Assembly (NCBI GenBank): GCA_003342895.1 | Contig: PTFA01000011.1 | Span: 4,539,988-4,603,987 of the forward strand | Reading direction: 5' to 3' | DNA: 64,000 bases | Source of the DNA: Casuarius casuarius | Lineage: Eukaryota > Chordata > Aves > Casuariiformes > Casuariidae | Shown here: positions 52,501 through 64,000 of the stretch, one piece after another | Layout of the letters: each line of letters begins with the position of its first letter | Position numbering within the stretch: the first letter of the stretch is position 1 | Notes under the pieces: model-generated | What the model saw: only the letters and a program-made list of their open reading frames with translations | Told to the model about the DNA's origin: nothing | Database searches by the model: none | Made by a program: the position numbers and the translations under genes

Positions 52501-53729
52501 GTGAGGAGATCTCTTACACGGGCAATCTTTTGAAGGTCTGCTTTCTCCCAAATTACAGTCTTTCCACCCCACCACAGAAATAATATGTATTATGCTAAAG
52601 TACTAGGGGAGTCTTAAACTGGGATGTGATAGAGAAAAATAGAATATGACTGTATTAGCCATTTTTTCAGTTCTGTTCTATTTTCATTCCTTCTATTGCC
52701 TTCAGGGTTAAAAAAAAGGGGGTTGGGAGGGCACAAAGCTTCTAATGCTTGGTTAATGGCTCAGGGTGGATCTGCTGTCCCTTGTTATCCTTGGCAGTGA
52801 AGATGTCCCTCTCCACCATGCTAGGAGTGAGACCTGTTCAGTTCCTGTGGCCTTTGTCCTCACAATGTGTAAGCCCCTTGCTAGTTATTCATGGTCCTTA
52901 TCCTGCAGCAGGGGTGGTTCACCCTTGTTTTGCTGAGAGCAAGGTACAGGGCAGACAGGTCTGTCACTGATGTGGGCTGTAAGCTTGGGTCTCTCTTCCT
53001 CAGGCAACCTCTTCCTCACTGTCCTACAGTGGTGCTACATACACAGCTTGCATAGTTAGAGGGATGCATTATCCCTCTCTGAGCCTTTTCAGAAGAGCTG
53101 TGTTGTTCCATCTCACTGCCACTGAAGAGGGCTTATTTCTCTTTTCTAGCAAGTTCATTCAATTCCCCTTATTGGTAAACCAGGGCTCTGATTATTTCAC
53201 AGATTCGAGTAGCAGTTTTCAGCTATTGTATTTGAAAAAGCCCCTAGAGGTCTCATGTGGCAAGGCTGTGCGAGAAGAGATCCTAGTCCTTGGCCTAAAG
53301 GAATCATAAGATGCATGTGAGGCAAGCCAGCAGGATGAGGTGTGGGGCAAGAAGGCAAAAATCAGTGGGATTCCTCGCTGACCAGGACGCTGCCTGCTCC
53401 TGTCCTGGCGCAGGCTACCGTTTACACTGCATATGATGGAAGTACTGGACTGTAATGGGAGGATGCAGAGAAGGTGGTGGCTTGGCAAGATTTGACCAGG
53501 AGCAAACGTCTGAGACAAAGCTCATGCTGAAAAACTCGGCAATGAGGCTGACATTGCTGGAGAGGCAAACTGTCCTGTTCCCATGCACCGCTGTATGCGG
53601 CTGGGCTTGCTGGGGCAGTCTGTGCTGCAAGGCTGGGAAAAGGCAGAAGGGGAGGTAGGGGGTGTTGCTGTAAGCCCTGTCATGCAGCTCTCAAACTAAT
53701 GCAGAGAAGAGGTGACTCGATCAAGGTTG
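49596..53729. other. Gene-free stretch
   Basis: No exon, RNA gene or repeat family was recognised. Short open frames occur at chance lengths. Confidence 0.45.
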
Positions 53730-54060
53730 TAAGGAAAGTTGGTCTTTGGGGCCGGGCAGGACTGGAAAGGCTCCTACTTTGCAGCGGCAGAGGGCAGTAC
53801 CTCTACTTCTGTACGAAGATTTTGGTGCTGCTCCTTAGCTAGATTCCTGCAAGACCTGAAGGGGACGTTAGGGGGGGCGAGTCTGGGTGGGTTTGGGTTG
53901 ATGGGAGCCTCCCCCCCTCCCCCAGCACTGTGGGTTGGCAGAGGCAGGCATGGTGGGGGCCGCACGGTGGCTATCTTCTCCCGCGGTGGTGGACGCTTGC
54001 GTCCCCCTCCCGGCTGTGTTCGGCTGGAGAAAGCATCCAAAGGCTGAGTACACGCACCTG
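53730..54060. other. GC-rich, CpG-bearing patch
   Basis: An isolated 330-base stretch is clearly richer in G+C and CpG than its surroundings, with several CG dinucleotides around TCCCGCGGTGGTGGACGC. It could be a small alternative promoter or an orphan CpG island. No coding similarity was seen. Confidence 0.35.
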
Positions 54061-56039
54061 AATTTTACTGTAGCCTCTGCTCCTAAGTGGCGTTTGCCTC
54101 TCGTTTTGTCTCCATTCTGCCCTGCTGTCCTCTTGGTCTGCATCTCTGTTTGCTTCTCTCTTCCTCCGTCACATATATGTAGCCCCGCGTGTTTCTGTGT
54201 TTCTCTTCCCACTGTGCAGCCCTCCCTCTGTGCTGCTCTCTCCATGAAATGGAGCTGAACAATTGCACTGGAGCAGCTTTTTCTGTTACTGCCATATGTC
54301 CGTATGCTGAGGCACCATTTCTCTTGTGGTATTTTGAACGCATTTGTGCTGGAAATACGAGGACAATAACAAAATCATGAATTTCTGCCTATGTCTCTTT
54401 GGATCATGAGATTTGAAATCAAGTATTACTGACACTTGATGGATGATTATACTGAAATGTTGGGCTGATATAGTACAAAATCACCTGAGATGTCCAGTCC
54501 TGATACTAACCTGAGACCTTCCAGGAGGAAAGGAGAGCACCCCCCTGAGTGTTACCTGCCCTCAGAGCACAAATAGGATGCATCAAGTCACTGAAGTGTC
54601 ATCCTTGTTTTATTTTCTTTTCCTGTGGAGGTACATATGGTTCTGTAGTCAAGGAAGGAAGGAAGCTGTGCTAATTGCTCAGTTCCTTAAATATGGGAAA
54701 TCGATGCCTGCCTACATCTGCAGAGCACCTGAAGTGACAGTAGCTGTGATCAGTGTAAGTGAGTTAGTGAGTGTCCCACTTACCTAAGCAGGGTGTTAAC
54801 TGAGGCTGCCTCCATGGCATAGGAGTCTCTACTCCTGTCCCTTGATCTGTCCCCTTGAAATCCCTGTTGAAGCATCCTACAGCTCCATCTCTCGCACACA
54901 TGGGGGTCTGTCCTCTCCCACACCTGGAGGACTTGCAGCCCAGTGTCCTCCTGATATAAAGGAGCTCTGAGACCAGGAGCTGTACCGCCCTGTAATTAAT
55001 GCACACTTGGCTTCAAATATGCAGTGACAACAACTTAAATGTCAATGTTCCTAGTTAATCCCTTGCTAACAAAATACACCAGGAAAGAGAAGGCTCTGCG
55101 TAATCTCCAGTGAACAAGATCTTATTTTAGTAGCACAAGTACTTGGGAGATTTCCCTGGTTTGACCAATGAAACTGAAAGATCGGCTTTGTTAATCAGAG
55201 CTGTAAATGATGCATTTGATCCCTTTAGTGAAGAAACCCACCCCATGTAGGAGAGCATCCAAACTCTCCTCTGCCCAAGCCCTCCTTCAGAGTAGGCTGG
55301 TCTTCCTGAGTGTTGTCTGTGTGGCAAGGAAAGTTATTTCTGTTCTCTAGTCTATGCTGCTCTCTCCTCTGCTCAGGAAAATGTCTACAGACTCTTCTTG
55401 AGTCACATTTTCCAACCAAAACAGCTAGAAGTATTAAAAAGAGAATTGTAGGTAAAAATTAATTTTGATATCCTCTCGGGAGGTAGGAGCAGGGACTATA
55501 GACCTGTGATGTTGTTTTCTCTCTTTATCTGGCCAAGCCAGCTTCATGTTTGTCCTGAGGAGTCCAGGCAGGCTGCCAGTGGGATTCACATTGTCTCTCT
55601 GTGGCTGTTTTAAGCATTCAGCTTGGATGAAAGGCAGAGCACCTAGGTGAGGAGATTAAGCTCCTTATTATTCAAAGCAGTCCAGTATTTCCAGTGGCCT
55701 GGCTCCCCACAGGCAAGATACCTGCTCTTCCAAGACATGCTCTGCACAGATGCAAGGCAGCAGCATCCCCCCAGCAGTGCCCCAGTGGGTTGCAGAGCCA
55801 GGGAGGTACAAACACGAGATTTCTTGCCTGNGGTGGATAGATGCCTGACCTCGAGGCCCAGCACAAAAACACAGCAGGGAGAGTGGCGGGCCAAACTTCT
55901 GAGGATCACCACAATTTAACATGCAGTCCCCACACTTCCTAGTTATTTGTCTCTGTTACGTGCAAGCACATGTTGCAGAATTTCTCCATTCTGCCTATGG
56001 TTTTCAATCACTGGGTTACAGCATGTCGGTGTCACCTTC
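54061..56039. other. Gene-free stretch
   Basis: Nothing recognisable was seen apart from one ambiguous base at 55831. Confidence 0.45.
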
Positions 56040-56480
56040 TATTTGATGATAGAACTTTCATCCACTTCTTTCCTTGCTTTTTATGTTTTTCTCTCTTCTG
56101 TTCATCCCTTCCTTTCTGAAGGAAGTCTGATGGGTGCTCTCCTCCCCATTATTTTGGGTCTTTCACTTCACTCTGACTTCTGTTCATGTTCTCTTTCTCA
56201 TTCCACCTCTTTTATTCTGCTTTGTTCTCCCTCTGCCTTTCATGAAAGCCTCTTTCTTCCCTTCTGCACTTTCTCCTAGAGACCAACAATCTCCTTTTTC
56301 TTCATTCCTAACCCCCTTCTCTCTCATTCACTATTTCCTAAAATATCNTCTCCATCTCCCTCTTTATTCTCCCCAACACATGCCCCTACCTTACCTCTCT
56401 CTCCCCATCCCCCTGCTACAGGTACCCCCTCCCTCCCCCCATACTGAACTCTGCTGTCTCTCTTCCCCCCAGGAGTCCTT
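56040..56480 (+). repeat. Long polypyrimidine-rich tract
   Basis: About 440 bases are dominated by C and T on the plus strand (CTTTCTC-, CCCTCCC- and CTCTCTCCCC-type runs) with few purine interruptions. It is not a simple microsatellite of fixed period. An ambiguous base lies at 56348. A 193-codon frame that begins in it is a composition artefact. Confidence 0.7.
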
Positions 56481-57104
56481 CCCCTGGGACATGTTTCCCC
56501 TTGGATTCCTCATCTCCGCTCCACAGGGGCTCTCGGGGGCTGCAGTTGTTGCATCTCTCCACCATGCCTATGCAGAGCTGCCTTCCTCTTCTTTGCTTGC
56601 TCCTGCTGGACCTGTGGGCCCTGGTGTGATGGAAATAAGAGCCTCATTCAGCTTAAGTCTACAGGAAAGATGTGACTTCTGGGGAAGGATGAGCTCCGTA
56701 ATAATTGAGGAATGAGTCTAAGGTGCTTGAATCCAAATAACCATTAGTGCTGTCTTCATGCAGCCCTGAGCTGCCCTCTTATCGTCTTGCTGTGCCAAAA
56801 CAAGTGTGCAGTATACTGGGGCTGGAGATAATTGGATATTTTTGAGGCATCCATTCTTTCGCAGAACTTCTGGTGCTTCCATCATTCCCTGCTCTTGCTT
56901 TATTCCTGACTCTCTTCCCGTTTACTCTGACTGATTTCTATTTTTACTCTTGACAAAGGGTTGTGGGCTTAGAGGCTGCTCTTGTAGCTGTAGATGTAAA
57001 ATGCCTGCTGTGTGGTGTTTGTAATGAAAGAACTATGAAATGAAAGAACTGGAAATTAACTAATTCACAGACCTGACTAATTAACTTTGCAGCCATACAG
57101 ATCT

Positions 57105-57395
57105 GTGGAGGAGAGTCAGTGTGGTTTTATTGCCGAGGGCACTGGGCTGGGGGAGAGGGAGAAGGGAGGTGAGGAGAACTGTGTCGTGATCCCAGCTCTT
57201 CCTCTGGCCCCTGTGACCAAGGGCAAGTCATTTCACATCTCTGTTCCCCTTCTCTATGCCCTGTCTGTCTTCCTTAATCACACTGCTCAGGGCAGGGACT
57301 GATTCCTATTATGCCTGTTCAATGTCTTGTACAGGGAGGCCTTGATGTTGGTGAGGGCACTAACCATTACTGTTATACAAACAATAAATATTAGA
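57105..57395 (+). repeat. MIR/CORE-SINE of the amniote type
   Basis: The order of blocks matches amniote MIR-type SINEs: GAGGGCACTGGGCTGGGGGA, GTGATCCCAGCTCTTCCTCT, CTGTGACCAAGGGCAAGTCA (the core), GGGCAGGGACTGATTCCTAT and a tail GTTATACAAACAATAAATA. Divergence is high, as expected for an element inactive since early amniote history. Its presence in an avian-type genome is established for this family. Confidence 0.75.
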
Positions 57396-60300
57396 GAGAC
57401 AAAGAGTTATGCAGCCAGATAGCTACAGTTGTCAGTTTGTCCCTTTCTGGATTTCTCTTCTTTTGTTATCTCCNTCTCCAGAAGAATGGCTGCCCAGTTT
57501 TGATGAAGGACAGTTGATTCCTCTATAATGGCACCACATCAAGCCTTTTCTCCTTCCCTTGGGCCCCAACCCACTCCTCCCTGAAGCAGCTGACAAGATC
57601 CCTACTGAAATCCGTTGGAAATGGTATCAGGCTCTTCCACGGTAAAAAGCGTAGTTTTGACATCAAAACAGCCAGTGTTTAGAGTACACTGCAAGCCAGG
57701 TGAGGTCGCCCATACTATTTCAAGGCTAGATGTTTGATAGGAGAGTTTTCCTGTGGTACATGTTCCCGTGGAGGTTCAATATGTCCGTGCCAACTACTTT
57801 GGCTTGTGCAAACTAGTTCTCGCCCTCCTTGCAGTTTTAGCTCCCGGGGGAGCTCTGCTGGGGACCTGTACAGTGACTGCTGGCAGACTGTGGAAAGCGG
57901 TGAGCCAGCACCCCAGGGGCCTCTTGAGAGCTGCCAGGAGCTTCTATAACCCACGGGAGGATTACTGCTTCCTTCTGTCCAGCGTCTGCCATGGAGCAGG
58001 CGGCACAGTAACTGCAGCACCTCCTTGCTGGGATGTCAGTTAGGGCTGGGGCTTGCTGAGCAATGCACAGCTTGGATGGGTTTTTGAGGCTCGGGGCTGG
58101 CTGTAAGCACTCCCCTGCAGAGGGGGCAGGCAGAGTGCATGAACCAGAAAAACCCAGTTTCACTGAGTCCCAGTGGGCTGAGGTGGTGACAGCTGGTGCT
58201 ATTTGGGATCAGGGATCATGCCTCATATCACGGCTGCATGTGCCCCCAGCTGACATGCAGAGCTGAGCATTGCTGGGACCATATTCAGTGAGTGAGGAGG
58301 CAGAGTCAGTCAGACTGGAGACCTAGAATGAGAAGAGGAAGCAGAATAATTGCTGGATGAGCAAGGAGAAATATTCAGCTTCTTGCTTTAAGCTTGCCTT
58401 TCTGCAGGGTTGCTAGACTGTGATTGCTGAGTGTGAGTTCTGGCCGCCAGGGACAGGAGAGTGGGAGCTTTTCTGGCAGTTGATGGAAACTCGAGGAGAA
58501 GGCTCAGAGTCGGGCAATGCTCACTGAGGGGACACGAGACGGTGACTGCCAGGCTGGGTGTGTGTGTGCTGAAACATGCCCTGCAGTGGGGGCAGGTGAC
58601 AAAGTGTACCTGAGATCACTCTGGGGTGCCCCCCCCAGATTCTCCCATGAGAAACAAAGCTCTCGATGTCATTCATTCCTCCTGTTACTCTCCCTGCATA
58701 CTGCAGACGTCTTGACACTGTGATGCAAAAGCTGGAGCAAAAATGTCAGTGCTGATGAAGACCCAAGCCAGTAAGTCTGGGCAGCACCAGGAAACCCTGT
58801 AGACTTCATAGCTTGGGTCTTGATTCCACCGAGTCATGCTACCTTTTTGAAGCTGCGCACAAAGTAATAAGGGTCAGGCTTGTTATGTAAGGCACACAGC
58901 TGAACTGAGGAAGCTAGACTAATACTGGACCCAAGATGGCTCTTATCCCACCAGCTCTGTTATGTCTGTGCGCTGTGTTATAGAGTTATCAGAGGCAGAG
59001 CTAAACTATGTAGGTGTCAGCATCACTGAGGGTTGCAGACCCTGCTGGACCATGGAGAGTGGCTCTTCAATGCATTGGCTGACCTGTCAACTGCATGAGG
59101 TGTAGCTTTCATAAGGACTACATTCACACCTGGTGTCATCCCTATCAGTGTAGAGACGTATCCAACTTGTGATTTCCAAGGACCTTCATACCTGCCACTG
59201 ACTTGTGAAACCCTGCCTTGCCTCATGAGGATCACACCAGTTATTGCCATGGTTGGTGAGTGTGAACCTGTAGAGAGCTGAAAGACAAATGGAGGTGACT
59301 GGAGTGTTGAAAGTCTTGTCTTTGTAATTTCATCCTGAAGGATGTTTGTCAGAGCAAGTGGTCAGAGGACAACTGTGAGGATAGAGCCAAAGCTGAAGGG
59401 AGGTAAGAATTAACCTTGGTAAAACCATTATCTCTGGTTCAAGAGTTGCTCTTGTGCTTTCAAGTTCTAGTTCAAGTTCACCAGGCTACCGAGGCTGGTA
59501 GTGCAGTCAGTGTTGTCTCGTATGTGTCTTGTATGTGAATCTCATAGAGCTTCGTACCAGAGGTTGTGCTCCCTTTCACACCAGATCTGTCTGTGGATTG
59601 GAGAACCAGCTACTGCACTGAGCCATACTGAGCGACACTGGTAGGCTGTCTTTTGACCAGGCAGTGCTCAGCATCATGAGTCTGGCCAGTTTGGACTTGC
59701 CACCAGGCACCTCTGCAATCACCAAGACAGTCTAGATGTTGGTTCAGGTTGGATCTGAAGCAGGTGCCTCAGGCTACCAGTTGCAGAGAGCCATTACTGC
59801 AGTGGAGTTTTTTCCAACCCGAAAGCAATCACTGTGGTTGTTAATTTTGCCTGGTAATTGCAACAGCTATTTCGGCAGAAAAAACAACAATAAAAAGCCA
59901 ATTAGTGGTCTGAAGTTTTAATTCTCCCACTGTCCCTACTACATGATACCCCACATCCATGCCCTCTGACTCTGGATCCTAGCCATATCCTCAAGCTTGC
60001 TATGTTTCTTTGGACCATCATACACACAGTTACATGCCATCACTCTGCCTCGTCCCTGGTCTGCTTTGCACACCAATCCCTTATCCGCTGGCCTGCTGAC
60101 ACATTTGCCAGAGCTTGGCCTGTGGCACTGTACCGTCTCAGGGGTCCTGAGTGAAAGGTTGGACTTGGGATTATTGGAGCTGGTGAGGGGTAACGTGAGG
60201 ACCCTCCTTCGGCACAAACCATTCACTCCCGGGTTACTTTGGAGTGCCCTGCCCCCAGCTCTGAGAATGATTTGATAATCGGTTTAGTCCTTGAGCACAG

Positions 60301-63300
60301 TTGCTGGAAAACAGGGCCCTGGTTAACAGCCGTAACCTAGGCTCATTTGTCTGGACCCAGGCGTGGACCTCAGTTTCTCCTCTAAATGTGGCTGTGCAAG
60401 ATGATTTCTCAGTANGCTGCGAGCAGGATGGCCCAGGCTGCTTTCGCTGTGGGCGATGGGCCCGAAATGTGCACAGCCCTGCTCAAGCACCCAGCAAGCT
60501 GGTGTCTCAGAGCTGGGTGTGGGCAGCGATGTCAGTGCTCACTGCTTGCTGTAAGGGCTGGTGCTGTCCGGGGAGGCTGCCTGACTCTGCCGGCCAAGCT
60601 GAGGGCAGGCAGCACAGAACGGTGCCAGCTCCAGCCCCTGCCCTGGAGGAGGAAGGGGTGTGTGTGCAGCTGCAAGGCTTGGTAACAGCTGCTAATAGAA
60701 AACAGAAATAATTCAAACTGAATCGTGGTGGGGGAAATGCTAACAATCCTGGTAGTGAAATAACTGCTAGTGAAATCTTTTTTTTTTTTTTTTTTCTTTC
60801 ATTTGGACGCAGAAGTTTTCCAGCTTATTATACTGGGGCCAACGATATTCTTCAGTGTCAACAGGGTCTTGGGCAAGCCAACGTTTTTTCTGCAAAGTAT
60901 TACCAGAGAAAGAAGAGCTGCAGCTGCTGCTGCAGCTGCTGCTGCAGCGACAAATCCTAGGAGCTTGGCCTGCATCCTTGGTCCGTGGGTAGGCAGAGCG
61001 TGCGTGGGTGCCCCTGGCAGCACAGCAGCTCTCGGGGGCTGCTGCCCCTCATTCTCAGCAGAAGTCTACCGGGCGAGCATGCTGCAAATGGCTCTCTTTG
61101 GAGAGAGGGGCTGGGAAGGCTGGAACCAGACTCTTTTCCTCTGGGAGGTAGCAGAGCACATTCTGCATAATCATTTCATGCTGCTTGGGAGTGGTGTGCA
61201 GTTTGGTTTGCCTTTGGTCATGTTAATTGTGTGGTAAGGTGCCTAAAGCCTTATATTGGCATCTTTATTTATTTAAATATAAATGAAGAATGCATTAAAT
61301 CAATTGTTCATTTTCTTTGCTCTCTCGTGTCTTATCATTGTTTCTATCAAGTACTCTTAACTGTACCAGGCTTTTGCTTTTTCAGCTGAATCCAGTACAC
61401 CAAGTGAGAGTCCGAGGCTGAATTTCCTGCAGACTAAGGGAGGCTGCGCTAAGGGAGCACATCTTATACTGCTTTCTTTCCCCTGCTGATATTTCACTTG
61501 CATTTCAGGGCATTTCATAACCTTCTTTGCAGAACAAGGCTTCAGTCTGTGCTGCCTGCATCCATATCCCTCCTGCAATAAATAACCAATGGGTTAAATA
61601 AACCCATAATAAATAATATAAACAATGGGAAAAGCTGCACAGCGTCACATTAGGTAGAGTTGAGATTAGAATACAGTTCTCTGTATTCTCTGTAGCCTTC
61701 AGCTACACTGCCTGTCATCTGGATGTGCTAAATCTATGTGACTTGTTTGGTCCCTCTACTATTTTAACTTCGAGGTCCTAAAGCTAGAAGCACAGCCCAG
61801 GATTCCTGCTATTTAGCAGATAGTTTGTAACCAAATGGCAAACTATGAGTCGAGGCCCTCTCTCCTCGCCAGACTCCATAAAAGATAATTACTCCTGGAG
61901 TTCAAGTGGTGGCATGTTTTGCGAGAGATCTGGAAGCCTCGTATGCAGCCTTTCAGATAGACATTGTAATTGTGCCTATGATTCTCCCCCTTGCTTTTTT
62001 GTTCCCAACAATTTCTTAAATTCACACACTGAAAACTTGCTTGAAAACAAAAATGTCTGTCAAAAATCTTTTAGTTGTGATGCGTCAGAAAAAAAAGTAC
62101 CTGTTTTGTGACTTTGGGTCATTTCTTCAGCATATGGACTGGTGAAATCACGAGTGCGTGGTCCTGAAGACTGAGAAGCCTGCTTGTATCATTAAGTGAC
62201 AGTAGCATGATGAAGGCAGAGTGGCTCATTTTCAGAGGTGAGGCTGTGTGTCTGCACGTGCAGAGGTCAGAACGAGGGACGCTTCTCATTATGACAGGCC
62301 TGGACTGGGTTCCCTCTGTTTAAAGTCTATACGTTTTCTTTTAGACTTTGACTCTTCTTTGTCTGTGGTGATATCTCCTGCAGACGGATGCTGGCCTCTT
62401 TGCTTGGCCTAAATTCTATTGTACTTAGCTCATTACCCTCCTAATGATGAGCTTACAAATGCTTTCACTTGATTTACTGGCAGTATTACAGGTGTTTGGA
62501 ACACTTGTCAGTACCGTGCTATTACATGCCTAATTTTTCAAATGGCTGGGTGTGCTTCCTTTGCAAAATGTGCATGTGTGTTTACCTGGCATATACCTTT
62601 ACCATGGTATCACCTATTTGCACCCAAAACTTCCAGAGCTATGCCGTGGGATTTTTGCCCTCCCACAAACCAGGTCCTACCTGCAGATGTTGATGGAACT
62701 GGCCTTTGGATAAGGAGACGCGGGTAGAGAAAGGAGATGATGGAGCAGCCTTCCAAAGGGCTGTGGGTATTCTGGGCCGAGGATGGTCTGGCCCCCACAC
62801 TGAGAGGGGCTGCAGGGAAGTGCTCCTGATCCTCCTGCCCCTTGCGTGGAGCTCTCGGCTGCCGCAGCCTCTGACATGGGTTGGCACTCTGCTTTTTACC
62901 TCTCGTATATTTATCTTTTTAAAACAGAAAAGGATTTTCACTGATCAAACCTCAGAAAATAGACTTTGCCAAAACCTTCATAAGCACATTGCTGAGATCA
63001 AACGGGGCTTTTTGACAGAGCGAGTGGGGCAGATGAAAAGTCTCCAGGCATCTCACAGCAAATGGAGCAGGAACTGCTCGGAAGGGAGGAATATGAAGAT
63101 TTTTGCACACACATTTCTTCACCAGTTGGGCAGAGCTCTTCCGCTCCTCTTCTGGTTGTGTTGCTAGGAGAAGAATGCTCTGCCCTCTTTATGGCTATGA
63201 ATAGCTCTGCCTTGTTTATTCAGCTCAGCTCCGCCTGCTGGTTACAACCACAAGCGGCACCATCTCATTGCATGACACCACCATAAAACAATGCAACTGC

Positions 63301-64000
63301 AACAGGAACAGTCCCCCCCTCCGGCTGAGGAGACTTCAGGATACCTTTATAATACATCGCTTTAGGGCTCTCCCGCTCCTCCTCTCACCACACTTCCCAG
63401 GGCATCCTCTGCTTCCAGCAGAAGGGTCTCTGTCTGGCTGGACAGTGGCACTGTCACCCCCAGAGAGCAAAACCGAGAGCCAAGCCTGGCAAATCAGGGC
63501 TTTATCTCAGAAATCTGGCTTGAAAATAAGCACATAATCACTTCAGAGTGCTTTTCTGGTCTTCCAGTGCTGGAGCGTTTCAGGGACTACCTAGAAAAGT
63601 TAGGTTTTCTCTTTTAGTGAAAGCTAAGATTCTCGCATAAGCCCATGAATCCAAGATCAGGGACTTTAAGAAGAGTAACAGATGGCTTGAAAATTGGCAG
63701 TAATGGCATTCCTGAGATTTTCTTAAGAATATTTTATCAGAGGTCTGACCAGGATTGAGGTATCTATGGTAATGGAATTAGATGGGCTGTATTGATGATG
63801 GGAAAAACTAATGGAGCTGAGCAAAAGACTCTCTGAAGTGCTGCAAAGTGTGACCAAGCACAGCATATCAAAACAGCTACTACAAGGGACATAAGGACAG
63901 TCAGCAATCACAGCCAGCCTACACAGTATTGGAGGGATGTATATGTATGGGCAAATACTGTGAACCTTGCAAGTTTGGAGTAATACAGTTTACACAAAAC
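57396..64000. other. Gene-free stretch to the window end
   Basis: No protein or RNA gene was recognised. Local features are a T-run at 60778-60795 and a CAG/CTG-rich stretch at 60916-60948. Ambiguous bases lie at 57474 and 60415. Several GC-rich portions (57.8-58.3 and 62.7-62.9 kb) have open frames without recognisable similarity. Confidence 0.4.
60916..60948 (+). repeat. CAG/CTG trinucleotide-rich tract
   Basis: The unit AGCTGCAGCTGCTGCTGC is repeated almost twice over 33 bases. It gives a poly-alanine string in one plus frame and in one minus frame. There is no sign that it is translated. Confidence 0.7.

Noticed and set aside
56134..56715. A 193-codon plus frame rich in Ser, Pro, Leu and Phe
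   Set aside because: It is produced by the polypyrimidine tract, whose C/T triplets never form stop codons; no family similarity.
60770..61237. A 155-codon frame starting with poly-Phe and containing poly-Ala
   Set aside because: Its start lies in a T-run and its middle in a CAG/CTG tract; there are no splice or similarity signals.

Overview
The window is nuclear DNA from a sauropsid, most probably a bird. It carries CR1 LINE fragments of several ages, an amniote MIR/CORE-SINE, compact introns, GC-rich CpG-island promoters and single ambiguous bases typical of a draft assembly. Two complete multi-exon protein genes are readable, both on the minus strand and in tandem. POGLUT1 (protein O-glucosyltransferase 1, Rumi) has 11 coding exons between 33718 and 18370. 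TIMMDC1 (mitochondrial complex I assembly factor) has 7 coding exons between 14554 and about 6381. Exons were assembled by hand from residue similarity to the human proteins, GT/AG splice sites and codon-phase continuity. The same tandem pair lies on human 3q13.33.

Layout. 1-5520: no exon recognised; two plus-strand AATAAA signals and one reversed CR1 fragment, possibly the 3' flank of a converging gene (CD80 in the human order). 5523-14720: TIMMDC1 with its 3'UTR and CpG-island promoter. The last exon carries a frameshift at a GA dinucleotide run. 14720-16200: intergenic. 16200-33720: POGLUT1, with two plus-strand CR1 fragments in intron 4. 33190-34190: CpG island shared by the POGLUT1 5' end and probably a divergent plus-strand transcript, with two YY1-type motifs, a ZNF143-type motif and a plus-strand TATA box.

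34200-64000: no functional protein gene recognised. It holds an inverted pair of unnamed repeat copies, a 22-bp tandem duplication, an old CR1/L3-type fragment, an 800-bp CR1 3' end, an olfactory-receptor pseudogene with several frame breaks (48.9-49.6 kb), a GC-rich patch (53.7-54.1 kb), a long polypyrimidine tract (56.0-56.5 kb) and a MIR/CORE-SINE (57.1-57.4 kb). TMEM39A, the divergent neighbour of POGLUT1 in human, was not found here.

The two genes work in different places. POGLUT1 is an ER-lumen enzyme that O-glucosylates Notch-type EGF repeats. TIMMDC1 is an inner mitochondrial membrane protein needed to build the membrane arm of complex I. They share ancestral gene order, not a pathway. 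I saw nothing that convincingly amounts to a new biological system. The best leads are the TIMMDC1 frameshift, the missing TMEM39A exons, the divergent promoter unit and the receptor pseudogene.
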